Assembly (NCBI GenBank): GCA_018062605.1
Contig: JAGORW010000003.1
Span: forward strand, 2,348 to 35,988
Source of the DNA: Candidatus Woesebacteria bacterium
Lineage (GTDB): Bacteria; Patescibacteriota; Microgenomatia; UBA1406; HO2-37-13b
Length of the DNA: 33,641 nucleotides
Direction: 5' to 3'
Shown here: positions 22,492 to 30,503 of the stretch, one piece after another
How the letters are laid out: each line of letters opens with the position of its first letter
Numbering within the stretch: position 1 is the stretch's first letter
Position numbers and translations under genes: made by a program
Notes under the pieces: model-generated
The model's database searches: none
Told to the model about the DNA's origin: nothing
Seen by the model: the letters and a program-made list of their open reading frames with translations, nothing else

Positions 22492-23208
22492 ATGCATTGC
22501 CCTAATTGCAAACATATTCTCATTCAAGTCGCCCTCGAAAATATCACCGTGGAGCACTGTAATTATTGTGGCAGCTCACTCTTTGAAGAAAACGAAATCA
22601 ACCGCATAACAGTAAAGGACGCCGAAAGACTCTCTTTGATGAAGCAATCGGACTCAATTTCCGGCGGTGAAAAGATTTCACCTCGTGACGGATCGATCAT
22701 GGAACGAGTTCAAAATGACTCAATCCCCCAGCATATTACACTCCTAAGAGCAAAATCAACGGGCGAAATTTTTGCGTACCCTGAAGACTTACTCGAATTC
22801 AAAACTGCTCAAAATGCTAAAATCGACTACTACAAAACATGGAGAATTCCTATGCCCGCCCTACAACAAGTGTTAGTGTTAGGATTTGTGATGGTATTTA
22901 CAGGTACTGCAATTTATATGGCTTCACTATTACAAGGGCCTCAAAATCAAGCAATCCAAGCACAGGAGTTGTGCCAAGGTGGCATTGAGATGATGAACGT
23001 GAAAGATGATGTGCTGGTTTCATGTTTAACCGACATTCCCCTCACCTGTACACTTCAGGCAACTTGTGACGGACGTGTGATTGATGTTGAAACAAGCTCA
23101 GCTCAAACTACTCATTTTGGAACAGTCCCAAGCAACTGTAGCGAAGCCCGCTTCATGTGTTCAGATAATGGTACAGCAATTGAAACGGACTGGAAACCGC
23201 TACATTAA
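22492..23208 (+). CDS. zinc-ribbon membrane protein
   Basis: This 238-residue protein opens with a zinc ribbon of TFIIB type (CPNC at 3-6, CNYCG at 24-28) in the cytoplasm. A charged region follows, then a single helix (about 123-148), then a C-terminal extracytoplasmic domain of about 90 residues with seven Cys that could form disulfides (LCQGG, SCLTD, TCTLQATCDG, NCSEARFMC). The topology links a possible nucleic-acid or protein-binding ribbon inside to a sensor-like domain outside; that role is inference. The stop overlaps the tail of the convergent next gene by 4 nt. Confidence 0.7.
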   Translation: MHCPNCKHILIQVALENITVEHCNYCGSSLFEENEINRITVKDAERLSLMKQSDSISGGEKISPRDGSIMERVQNDSIPQHITLLRAKSTGEIFAYPEDLLEFKTAQNAKIDYYKTWRIPMPALQQVLVLGFVMVFTGTAIYMASLLQGPQNQAIQAQELCQGGIEMMNVKDDVLVSCLTDIPLTCTLQATCDGRVIDVETSSAQTTHFGTVPSNCSEARFMCSDNGTAIETDWKPLH

Positions 23209-24095
23209 ATTTTTCTTGGAAATATATCTACTCGCTTTTCAATCTTCATTTGAAAGTCATCAGGGAAAAACCATAACTGCTGATCAGAAACGATTTCTGT
23301 AGTTCGACTATTGTTGATGCGAGATACCTGAATCTTCTTTGCACACGCATTTAAGAACCGCATAAGTAACGAAGGCTTCTTCTGTTCCATATGCCCATCT
23401 CGCGGTATAGATATATTTGGGAAATATAGTGATACCCACTTGTTAGCCTTCAAAAACTTTCTATATACCCCACCCCGTACGATAACAGGGACTATTTGAG
23501 CAACTTCATGAGCAGTATATAGATTTCTTTTATGATCTGGCACTGCTAAATGTCCTCCATCAAAGAACAGATTTAGACATACTTTGTTCGTAGGATTCCT
23601 CATGCCTCTTTTTCTGTGAATGCTCAGTACTTTAGCAAGAGCAATTCCCAAAAATCGAACTACCCATATACCCCCAGGGGCACTGATAATAAACACGTCA
23701 ATATCATCCTTTGTATCAGCATTGTGCATCGCACAGGAGCCAGTAATACCTACAAAATCTACATATGGCATATGTGACATACACCGAAAGAATAATGCGG
23801 CTCTCTTGAGCTTTTTTACAGTTTCTACGTATTTTTCTGACCTCTTTTGTATATGGCCTTTTACAGAAGGTAGAAGCCATATACGCTCTCGGGTATATTC
23901 AATTTGATTTACATGAAGATGCTCCTCGACAACCATCTCATTGAGCACTATTTCTAGATCTTTTCTTGACGTTTTTACACCGATGTATCTGTGAATTTGG
24001 AGCGTTGTAGGAGCATACTCAAACACTTCAAAGTAGTTAAGGACATTCAAAACAGCCTCATGGAGATCCAATTTCTTACGTAGAACCATCCGCAT
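23205..24095 (-). CDS. nucleotidyltransferase-superfamily protein with winged-helix-like N-terminus
   Basis: This 296-residue protein has an N-terminal region (about 1-75) that reads like a winged helix (LHEAVLNVLNYFEVFEYAPTT, then a wing around VNQIEYTRERIWLL). A nucleotidyltransferase core follows at about 105-200: FVGITGSCAMHNADTKDDIDVFII holds the GS motif and the D.D metal pair. The rest is basic. Such enzymes transfer a nucleotide to a protein, RNA or small molecule; the target is unknown. Met3 is an alternative start. It is divergent from the next gene, with promoters in the short gap. Confidence 0.65.
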   Translation of the reverse strand: MRMVLRKKLDLHEAVLNVLNYFEVFEYAPTTLQIHRYIGVKTSRKDLEIVLNEMVVEEHLHVNQIEYTRERIWLLPSVKGHIQKRSEKYVETVKKLKRAALFFRCMSHMPYVDFVGITGSCAMHNADTKDDIDVFIISAPGGIWVVRFLGIALAKVLSIHRKRGMRNPTNKVCLNLFFDGGHLAVPDHKRNLYTAHEVAQIVPVIVRGGVYRKFLKANKWVSLYFPNISIPRDGHMEQKKPSLLMRFLNACAKKIQVSRINNSRTTEIVSDQQLWFFPDDFQMKIEKRVDIFPRKI

Positions 24096-24117
24096 ATTGT
24101 GCCAGATAATATGATCG

Positions 24118-24146
24118 TTGACAAACGAAGCTATACGCAGTACTAT
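24118..24146 (+). promoter_or_regulatory. promoter TTGACA-N17-TACTAT-N6-ATG
   Basis: TTGACA (24118-24123), a 17-bp spacer and TACTAT (24141-24146) end 6 nt before ATG 24153. In-frame codons from 24099 are promoter DNA. Confidence 0.75.
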
Positions 24147-24152
24147 CTTAGT

Positions 24153-24632
24153 ATGTCAGATACAGGTGAAACAACTGCTCCAGTACAAGATATAAATAAA
24201 ATACCAGCTGACTCGGGCCCTATTGGACCTGCCGGGGAGAGTTTTTTTGCAGCTGAAGCTATTAAAGCAACCAATGTAGCAAATCCAAACACATTTCAGG
24301 CAAGAGAAGCAGATAGACAGGAATCTAGCTTTAATACTTTTATTGCTGATCAAAAAGATGCAGCTAGTATACTTCAAGCAAAAACAGCTCTTTCTGAAGC
24401 TGGTAGTGTTACTGCTCCAAAAGTTTCTGATACAATGCACCAAAATGCCGATGCTCTCAGACGTATGCAGTCAGAAAGTCCAGCACAGTGGCAAGCAGTT
24501 CAAGCTGAGATTGCAGCTGCTCAAGCGACTCATAAGCCAGAAGCTCCAGCCATTGTGATTAAACCTTCTTTGAGAGATCGTGTATTAAACTTCTTCGGTT
24601 TCGGCAAGAAGCAAGAAGCAGTGCGACAATAA
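24153..24632 (+). CDS. hypothetical Ala/Gln-rich protein
   Basis: The protein has 159 residues from ATG 24153. It is rich in Ala, Gln and Pro in the first two thirds, likely disordered to helical. It ends with a basic amphipathic helix (SLRDRVLNFFGFGKKQEAVRQ) that could contact a membrane. No family is recognised and there is no signal peptide. The promoter overlaps the space to the divergent nucleotidyltransferase. It is convergent with the glycosyltransferase gene, 4 nt away. Confidence 0.6.
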   Translation: MSDTGETTAPVQDINKIPADSGPIGPAGESFFAAEAIKATNVANPNTFQAREADRQESSFNTFIADQKDAASILQAKTALSEAGSVTAPKVSDTMHQNADALRRMQSESPAQWQAVQAEIAAAQATHKPEAPAIVIKPSLRDRVLNFFGFGKKQEAVRQ

Positions 24633-24636
24633 GCAT

Positions 24637-25410
24637 CTAAGCTAACCTTTCCTTCAGCACTCTTTTCACAAACGAAATCAATCTCACTTGTCTCTTCCAT
24701 CTCCAAGGCTGTAGAACAAGCCGATAGGCCCATTCAACCCCTAGTTTGCGAACCACAGCAGGTGCCCTTCGCACATCACCGGCTAAAAAGTCAAACGCCC
24801 CACCTACCCCAGCACATACTGAGTGTCCTAAATGAGCTCGATTTTTGTAAAGCCATAGCTCTTGGGTTGGAGAGCCAAAAGCAACAAAAACTAGATGTGG
24901 CTTTGCAGAAGCTACTATTGAAAATATAGCCTGCGTTTCTTTGTCGGTTGGCCTAGAAATATCCCTATAACCTTCGATTCCAATTACGTTCAAGTTCGAA
25001 TATTTCTCTCGATAGCAGTCAGCGAGTCGCTCTGCTACATTTCCTTTTCCGCCGATTAGCATAACTGTTAAGCGACGCACGTATGCGTCATGTATGGAGT
25101 CTGTAAGAAAATCAACTCCTGTGTAACGAGTCGGTTTTAGCATACTGAGGAGTTGGCTTGCTAGGACAATCCCTGCGCCATCTATCAAAATATATTTACT
25201 ACTCAGAATAATATTTTTGAACTCAGGATTTTGGTGAGCGATTTCGATAATTTCGGGGTTGATTGACATTACCATCTCCCAGCCTTCTCTTTTTTCTGCG
25301 TCTTTTAATATATTCTCTCGGATATCCTTCTTGGAGAGAGTTGGCAGACTCAATCCTAGAAGTGTTTTTTCATGAGTACTCATCGTCTTTCTTATAAGTC
25401 TTTTTAACAT
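24637..25410 (-). CDS. WecG/TagA/CpsF-family glycosyltransferase
   Basis: The protein has 257 residues from ATG 25410 (248 from ATG 25383, which has TATAAG 7 nt upstream). It matches the family that adds N-acetylmannosamine-type sugars to undecaprenyl-PP-GlcNAc on the cytoplasmic face, in teichoic-acid or polysaccharide linkage synthesis. Motifs are RYTGVDFLTDSI, VMLIGGKGN, VFVAFGSPTQELWLYKN and AGVGGAFDFLAGDVRRAP, then the C-terminal EWAYRLVLQPWRWKRQ membrane-contact region. It starts 13 nt after the small gene upstream, suggesting one operon. Confidence 0.85.
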   Translation of the reverse strand: MLKRLIRKTMSTHEKTLLGLSLPTLSKKDIRENILKDAEKREGWEMVMSINPEIIEIAHQNPEFKNIILSSKYILIDGAGIVLASQLLSMLKPTRYTGVDFLTDSIHDAYVRRLTVMLIGGKGNVAERLADCYREKYSNLNVIGIEGYRDISRPTDKETQAIFSIVASAKPHLVFVAFGSPTQELWLYKNRAHLGHSVCAGVGGAFDFLAGDVRRAPAVVRKLGVEWAYRLVLQPWRWKRQVRLISFVKRVLKERLA

Positions 25411-25423
25411 ACTTCTAATGTTC

Positions 25424-25606
25424 CTAATTCAGTGCCTTTTTGTTCACATTGTATGAACAGCTATATTCTTGTCCCTGCAGTCTAAATGTATATAAATGTA
25501 GGTTTTTTGGGTTCCAGTTGTATGACCCATACACTTCTTCTCTATACGCTTGTACAACTAAAAATCTATTACTATGAACAGGTGCCATGTGCATAACCCC
25601 AATCAC
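25424..25606 (-). CDS. small hypothetical protein with GTG start
   Basis: This 60-residue protein is rich in aromatic residues (YGSYNWNPKNLHLYTF). No family is recognised. TATAGT ends 7 nt before the GTG, the leaderless spacing used elsewhere, which supports it as a real gene. It begins 27 nt after tRNA-Arg on the same strand and precedes the glycosyltransferase by 13 nt. Confidence 0.5.
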   Translation of the reverse strand: MIGVMHMAPVHSNRFLVVQAYREEVYGSYNWNPKNLHLYTFRLQGQEYSCSYNVNKKALN

Positions 25607-25613
25607 CCTATTT

Positions 25614-25619
25614 ACTATA
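25614..25619 (-). promoter_or_regulatory. -10 box TATAGT, 7 nt before GTG 25606
   Basis: TATAGT lies between tRNA-Arg and the small gene and ends 7 nt before its GTG start. Confidence 0.5.
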
Positions 25620-25633
25620 GCTATTTAACTACG

Positions 25634-25705
25634 TGTTCTCGGCGGGAATCGAACCTGCATCTGACCCTTAGGAGGGGTCTGTTCTATCCATTGAACTACA
25701 AGAAC
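25634..25705 (-). tRNA. tRNA-Arg (CCT)
   Basis: This is a class I tRNA of 72 nt. The acceptor GTTCTTG pairs with CGAGAAC and the discriminator is A. The anticodon arm is GACCC-CTCCTAA-GGGTC, anticodon CCT, and the T loop is TTCGATT. CCA is not encoded. Confidence 0.95.
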
Positions 25706-25707
25706 TA

Positions 25708-25866
25708 TCTAGTCAACTGGTAACTAGTTAACTGGCGAACCTTCCAATTCTAACAGATCCACCCCGATTTATACTGATTTCAACTGATTTATACTGATTT
25801 CAACCGATTTAAACTGATTTAAACTTATTTCAACCTATTTCAACTTATTTAAACCAATTTCAACCT
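25708..25866. repeat. intergenic array: GTTAACTGG words, then about ten 10-bp ATTTCAACTG/ATTTAAACTG units
   Basis: Positions 25708-25737 carry CTAGTCAACTGGTAACTAGTTAACTGG-type words. Positions 25763-25866 carry about ten head-to-tail 10-bp units alternating GATTTATACT, GATTTCAACT, GATTTAAACT and TATTTCAACC. The array runs to within a few bases of the mreB stop. Confidence 0.9.
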
Positions 25867-26869
25867 ACCGTATCGCTTCCTTGTAGCTATCCAAATTCTC
25901 AATCGCCATGCCTGCGCCTCGAATCACACAAAATAATGGCTCTTCAGCTGTAAATGAGGCAACACCTGTTGAGTGGCTCAGGTAAGCGTCAAGGTTCTTC
26001 AGTTGACCTGTTCCGCCTGAAATTACAATGCCACGATCAACAATATCTGAGGCTAATTCAGGTGGCGTTTCAGATAGCACTTCTTTCACTCCCTCTAAAA
26101 TTGTCTTCAGGGGCTTCTGCAGTGCCTCAGACACCGCTTTCTCGCTCACTTGCACAACTTTTGGCAAACCAGTTTGGAAATCCCTACCCTTCACCTCTAC
26201 AAAGACATCCTCCTTCGCTGAGTCCAAAAATGCGTTTCCTATCTTAATTTTCACATCTTCAGCGGTTCGTTCTCCAATAATAATGTTATATTTCTTCCGC
26301 AAATAGAGCATAATAGCCTCATCCAACTTGGTACCTGCGCCTCGAACGCTTTTGTACACAACCAGCTGACCCATTGAAATCACGGCTATTTCGGCCGTGC
26401 CTCCCCCAATATTCACAATCATATGCCCAGAGGCTTGAGAAATCGGGATGCGCGCACCAATAGCAGCAGCAAGGGGTTCTTCTATAAGATACACATCATG
26501 GGCTCCGGAATTCTTGCATGCAGAGACCACCGCACGCTTTTCAACCTGGGTCGACCCTCCTGGAACTGAAATCATGAGGTCAATCCTCCATGTAAAGCCT
26601 TTAATGGCCTTTTTGAGGAAGTAAGCTACCATTGCCTCAGTGATTGAATAATCTGCGATAACACCGTCTTTTAGGGGTCGGGATGCAATAATACTGCCTG
26701 GGGTTCGGCCAAGCATTTGACGGGCATCATCACCCACTGCCAAGATTTGGCGATTCTCAATTGAATAAGCAACAACGGTTGGCTCATTCAAAACGATGCC
26801 TTCACCGGCAATGTAGACGAGAGTGTTTGCAGTACCAAGGTCGATAGCAACTTTTCTTCGAAATGCCAT
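25865..26869 (-). CDS. mreB: rod-shape protein MreB with altered phosphate-2 motif
   Basis: The 334-residue protein is the bacterial actin that directs cell-wall synthesis along the inner membrane. The actin-fold motifs are AIDLGTANT (phosphate 1, about 8-16), LIEEPLAAAIG with the catalytic Glu (about 128-138), NIGGGTAEIAVIS (phosphate 2, 153-165) and ISGGTGQLKNLDAYL (adenosine). In phosphate 2 the first residue is Asn153, where MreB proteins normally have Asp; the codon is clearly AAT. Length is normal. No mreC/mreD follow. TATATC ends 5 nt before the ATG, and two 11-bp direct repeats overlie the promoter. Confidence 0.93.
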   Translation of the reverse strand: MAFRRKVAIDLGTANTLVYIAGEGIVLNEPTVVAYSIENRQILAVGDDARQMLGRTPGSIIASRPLKDGVIADYSITEAMVAYFLKKAIKGFTWRIDLMISVPGGSTQVEKRAVVSACKNSGAHDVYLIEEPLAAAIGARIPISQASGHMIVNIGGGTAEIAVISMGQLVVYKSVRGAGTKLDEAIMLYLRKKYNIIIGERTAEDVKIKIGNAFLDSAKEDVFVEVKGRDFQTGLPKVVQVSEKAVSEALQKPLKTILEGVKEVLSETPPELASDIVDRGIVISGGTGQLKNLDAYLSHSTGVASFTAEEPLFCVIRGAGMAIENLDSYKEAIR

Positions 26870-26899
26870 AGTGTGATATATTTAGGATATAGTGTGATA
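26868..26899. repeat. two 11-bp direct repeats (ATAGTGTGATA) spaced two helical turns apart over the mreB promoter
   Basis: Identical copies at 26868-26878 and 26889-26899 start 21 bp apart. The first covers the mreB start codon and -10 box (TATATC, 26880-26875). The layout fits a regulator binding the same face of DNA. Confidence 0.6.
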
Positions 26900-26955
26900 C
26901 ATCTTTTTAATGCATGTATCTATTGATTTAGTGATTATGATACCACAATATCGTG

Positions 26956-26961
26956 TATAAT
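26956..26961 (+). promoter_or_regulatory. -10 box TATAAT, 6 nt before ATG 26968
   Basis: TATAAT ends 6 nt before ATG 26968. An in-frame GTG at 26953 overlaps the -10 and is rejected. Confidence 0.65.
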
Positions 26962-26967
26962 ATGTGT

Positions 26968-28215
26968 ATGCTTTTCGTCCTTAGGAAGATCATATTAGGC
27001 ATAATCTTTGTAGCAGTTTTAATAACCGTCATTGCAATTGCACGCGGTTACAGATTTAGCGCCAAAGAAAAAACTCTCAGCCCAACCGGCATTTTGGTGG
27101 CTTCATCTTTTCCAGATGGCTCCATGATATTTGTTAATGGAGAGTTAAAAGGGGCAACCAACTCCAATATCATCGTCGCGCCAGGAGAATATGACGTCGA
27201 GATTAAAAAAGATGGCTATTCTTCATGGAAAAAGCATCTCAATATTAAGGGAGAATTGGTCATTAAGGCTGATGCACTGCTCTTTCCTCAAAATCCAACC
27301 CTCTCCCCCGTTACAACACTCGGAGTAAGTAGGGCTGTCAGTTCAGCTTCCGGAGACAAAATCGTTATATTTTCTGAAACAGAAAATGCAGAAAAGGACG
27401 GTATATACCTCTTTGAGAATGTAAGAAACCCAATCACTCGTATAAATCCTCTCAAACCCTTAATTCTGAAAACGGCATTCCTCCAAGAATCAGCCAATCT
27501 TAAACTTGCAAGTGGTTCTGTGGAATTTTCACCAAATGAAGATCAAATGCTTTTGACAACATATGTTGACGGCGGCACACTTACCCCAACCAAAAACCCA
27601 GCAATCTCTCATATATACCTATTAGATACCGATTCCCTCACCACATCGCCATTTGATGTAACCAATTCAGTTGAAAGCGTCCGAACCGCCTGGGTAACCG
27701 AACAAGCCTCTTTGTCTAAGAAAGCACTCGCCAGCCTTAAAAAGCCATTGCCAACAATTGCAGGCCAAGCGTTCAACGTCATCGCATTCTCTCCAGATGA
27801 GCGTAAAATCCTGTATACAGCTTCACAAAGTGCAACACTTCCAACAATCATTAACCCACCTATCATTGCTTCAAATCAAACACCTGAGGAGCGAAACTTA
27901 CAACCAGGATCAATCTATGTGTACGATACGGAAGAAGACAAAAACTTTAAGCTCTTTGATGTTTCTGAGTTTGGATCTCTTGAAAACGCCACCTCATCAC
28001 TCTTGTGGTTCCCAGATTCCGCGCACATAGTCATTAAAGAAGCAAAGAAGTTCATCGTGGCAGACTATGACGGCACCAACCGCACACCCGTTTACGCTGG
28101 CCCCTTTGATCCCCGATTCTTTACCATGTCTAAAGATGGCAAGCTGTTTATTCTCACCAACTTCAATTCCGAGGAGGGTGTACTCTTTGACCTTTATAGC
28201 GTGAGCTTAAAGTAG
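26968..28215 (+). CDS. membrane-anchored PEGA-domain protein with beta-propeller-like C-terminus
   Basis: The protein has 415 residues from ATG 26968. An N-terminal helix (about 7-25) precedes a PEGA domain (about 38-105: SFPDGSMIFVNGELKGATN, then VAPGEYDVEIKKDGYSSW). The rest contains repeats like those of TolB/WD40 propellers, for example VEFSPNEDQMLL, IAFSPDERKILYT, LLWFPDSAHIVI and FTMSKDGKLFIL. PEGA domains occur in extracytoplasmic proteins, often near S-layer or cell-wall proteins. The location outside the membrane next to the sortase fits an envelope role. The ligand is unknown. Confidence 0.8.
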   Translation: MLFVLRKIILGIIFVAVLITVIAIARGYRFSAKEKTLSPTGILVASSFPDGSMIFVNGELKGATNSNIIVAPGEYDVEIKKDGYSSWKKHLNIKGELVIKADALLFPQNPTLSPVTTLGVSRAVSSASGDKIVIFSETENAEKDGIYLFENVRNPITRINPLKPLILKTAFLQESANLKLASGSVEFSPNEDQMLLTTYVDGGTLTPTKNPAISHIYLLDTDSLTTSPFDVTNSVESVRTAWVTEQASLSKKALASLKKPLPTIAGQAFNVIAFSPDERKILYTASQSATLPTIINPPIIASNQTPEERNLQPGSIYVYDTEEDKNFKLFDVSEFGSLENATSSLLWFPDSAHIVIKEAKKFIVADYDGTNRTPVYAGPFDPRFFTMSKDGKLFILTNFNSEEGVLFDLYSVSLK

Positions 28216-28250
28216 AATTTTGTTCACTCCCGCACCAACCTCAACCCCAC

Positions 28251-28279
28251 TTGATACTATAGGCTAAATATGATATACT
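28251..28279 (+). promoter_or_regulatory. promoter TTGATA-N17-TATACT upstream of the sortase
   Basis: TTGATA (28251-28256), a 17-bp spacer and TATACT (28274-28279, with TGA ahead) end 8 nt before ATG 28288. The ATG at 28270 precedes the -10 and is rejected. Confidence 0.7.
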
Positions 28280-28287
28280 ATCTGCTT

Positions 28288-29073
28288 ATGGGTTTTAACG
28301 AATTTGCAACCAAAAAGCCGCTTCTGCATAAAGATCACTTTCAAGGGATTTCTCCGAAAGGATTGTTCCGCAAAGTTGCTGTCAAAACCATTGCAAACTT
28401 TCTTATTCTGTATTCAATCTACATGATTGGATGGGTTTTCTTTGAACCTGCTCTCGCTGAAGTTACGTATCAATATAATAACCTTATTGGAAAAAGATTC
28501 GTCGTTTCTCACGACCAAACAGCCTCAGAAAGTGCTTCATTTTCTGCAGGGCAAGAAACCACTGAAAAAGGGAAATTAGCTGAAGTTTTAGGAGCACAAA
28601 CCACTCAAAAGCTTGTGCCTGTTGATCCTGAATTCTCGATTTTAATTCCAAAACTTGGCGCAAATGCCCGAATTATTAAGAATGTGAATTCAGCCTATTC
28701 AGAAGATTACATGTCTGCCCTCAAAAGCGGTGTTGCACATGCTGCAGGAACCTCATTTCCAGGCCAAGGTAACCACATATATCTCTTTGCCCATTCAACA
28801 AACACATTCACCAATGTGAGCCGTTACAACGCCATATTTTACCTCTTATACAAGCTTGAAGCTGGCGACGAAGTTGACCTTTTCTATCAAGGGGTGCGAC
28901 ACACATATACCGTAACCGGCAAGTCTATTGTCAGTCCAAAAGATGTGCACTACTTAACACGCACAACCGAGACTGAAATGCTGACCATGCAAACATGCTG
29001 GCCACCAGGCACGACAGCACAAAGAATGTTGATTTTTGCGGAGCCCAGCGCGAAAATTTTGGGAAATCGGTAA
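28288..29073 (+). CDS. sortase
   Basis: The protein has 261 residues from ATG 28288. One N-terminal helix (about 35-56) anchors it, followed by a linker and the sortase barrel (about 115-261). The catalytic residues are visible: His in YLFAHSTNT, Cys in MQTCWPPGTTAQR and the Arg ten residues after the start of that motif. Sortases cut LPxTG-like signals and join the protein to the cell envelope. In this window only the cohesin protein 1953-2816 has such a signal (LPKSG), making it a candidate substrate. The class (D/E-like) is not resolved by eye. Confidence 0.9.
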   Translation: MGFNEFATKKPLLHKDHFQGISPKGLFRKVAVKTIANFLILYSIYMIGWVFFEPALAEVTYQYNNLIGKRFVVSHDQTASESASFSAGQETTEKGKLAEVLGAQTTQKLVPVDPEFSILIPKLGANARIIKNVNSAYSEDYMSALKSGVAHAAGTSFPGQGNHIYLFAHSTNTFTNVSRYNAIFYLLYKLEAGDEVDLFYQGVRHTYTVTGKSIVSPKDVHYLTRTTETEMLTMQTCWPPGTTAQRMLIFAEPSAKILGNR

Positions 29074-29083
29074 GCACTCAATG

Positions 29084-30298
29084 CTAAACTATCTGCATTT
29101 CTTTTCCTACTTGGATTATGGCCTCAATCCCCTTTTCTAGATCTTCCTGAGTATGAATTGCGCTTGGCTGAAGTCTCAATCGAGCTGCTCCTTTGGCAAC
29201 CATTGGGAACTTAATTGCTGAAACAATGATCCCCTTTTCGTACAGTTTTTTTGCATATTCTGCAGCGCGAAGTTCGTCCCCAATCATCACAGGAATAATA
29301 GGAGTTTGAGTGTTACCTGTATTGAATCCAGCCTCTTGCAGTGCCTTTTTGAGGAATTCTGCATTCTCCCAAAGCTTTTTTACGTCCTCGTCGGATTCCT
29401 CAAGAATTGTCACTGCTTCAATAAGGGCTGCTGTATCTGGAATTGATAGTGCATTACTAAACAAGAACTGACGTGCCTTTTGATGATACCAATCTATAAG
29501 AGTTTGTGTACCCGTGATGAATCCGCCAAGCACACCAAACGCTTTAGAAAGAGTGCCAACCTCGATATCTACACGGCCGTGAAGGTTAAAGTGGTCAACA
29601 ATTCCCCTTCCATGGCTCCCAAGCATTCCCTCTCCATGTGCATCATCAACCATCGTGATAGCTCCAAATTCTTCGGCAAGATCAACAATTTCAGGCAATT
29701 TTGCCATGTCTCCATCCATAGAAAAAACGCCGTCTGTAACAATAAGAACTCGTTTATTTCTTCCAGTTGGATGCTTTTCTGAGGTGATTTTTTGAGCTTC
29801 TTCAAGCTGAGTTCGTAGGCCATCTATATCTGAATGCCTGTAAATGAACTTGTGTGTTATTCCAGCGAGCTTCACAGCATCAATGATTGAGGCATGATTA
29901 AGTTCATCTGAAATCACAACGTCATCTTTATCTAAGAGTGTTTGAATTGCAGCCATGTTCGCTAAGTATCCGCTTGTCACAACAATGGCATCATCTGCTT
30001 TTTTGAACTCAGCGAGCTTTTTTTCTAACGTAATATGAAGATCATTTGTACCGATAAGTGCACGAACGGACGCTGTCCCTACTCCGTGCGATTCAATGGC
30101 CTGTTGGGCGGCTTGTTTGAGTCGTGGATGTGAAGCAAAACCAAGGTAATTGTTTGAGCTTAAATTCAGGTATTCTTTCTCTTGCAGAGTTAAATATGCA
30201 CCTTGTTGTGATTGGACAGTCCGAATATTGTTATATGTGCCATTTTGACGGGCATTTTCGAGTTCGGATGTTAATTCTTGAAGGTATGTTTTGTTCAT
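29084..30298 (-). CDS. kbl: glycine C-acetyltransferase (2-amino-3-ketobutyrate CoA ligase)
   Basis: This 404-residue PLP enzyme of the alpha-oxoamine synthase family converts 2-amino-3-ketobutyrate and CoA to glycine and acetyl-CoA. Motifs are NLSSNNYLGFASHPRL, HGVGTASVRALIGT, SDELNHASIIDAV, MVDDAHGEGMLG, and the PLP-lysine in GTLSKAFGVLGGF. The close homologue BioF is a possible alternative name, but tdh on the same strand (30955-31971) provides the preceding step and supports kbl. Its ATG overlaps the stop of the 36-residue membrane protein (ATGA), so translation is coupled. Confidence 0.85.
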   Translation of the reverse strand: MNKTYLQELTSELENARQNGTYNNIRTVQSQQGAYLTLQEKEYLNLSSNNYLGFASHPRLKQAAQQAIESHGVGTASVRALIGTNDLHITLEKKLAEFKKADDAIVVTSGYLANMAAIQTLLDKDDVVISDELNHASIIDAVKLAGITHKFIYRHSDIDGLRTQLEEAQKITSEKHPTGRNKRVLIVTDGVFSMDGDMAKLPEIVDLAEEFGAITMVDDAHGEGMLGSHGRGIVDHFNLHGRVDIEVGTLSKAFGVLGGFITGTQTLIDWYHQKARQFLFSNALSIPDTAALIEAVTILEESDEDVKKLWENAEFLKKALQEAGFNTGNTQTPIIPVMIGDELRAAEYAKKLYEKGIIVSAIKFPMVAKGAARLRLQPSAIHTQEDLEKGIEAIIQVGKEMQIV

Positions 30299-30405
30299 TT
30301 TGAGTAGAGATACATCGCAATAAATCCGAGGAATATAGCAATTGCAGATATTGCAAGTGTCTGAAGTATGTACGCATTGGCCTTTAAATAGTCACGACTT
30401 TTCAT
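30295..30405 (-). CDS. 36-residue single-helix membrane protein coupled to kbl
   Basis: The protein reads MKSRDYLKANAYILQTLAIS then AIAIFLGFIAMYLYSK: a basic N-terminus and one hydrophobic helix (about 12-33). Its TGA stop overlaps the kbl ATG in an ATGA junction, a strong sign that it is translated and coupled. It is too short for most gene finders. The function is unknown; tethering or a scaffold for kbl at the membrane is only a guess. Confidence 0.6.
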   Translation of the reverse strand: MKSRDYLKANAYILQTLAISAIAIFLGFIAMYLYSK

Positions 30406-30503
30406 AGATTACTCAGAAAAATTGATAAAAATAAGAATATACTAGCACCCACAATGTTAAATATCAAACTCCATCCTCTCTCTTTCACATCAAAGATTGT
30501 AGT

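Noticed and set aside
24099-24152. ATG at 24099 as start, adding 18 residues
   Set aside because: These codons coincide with TTGACA-N17-TACTAT, ending 6 nt before ATG 24153.
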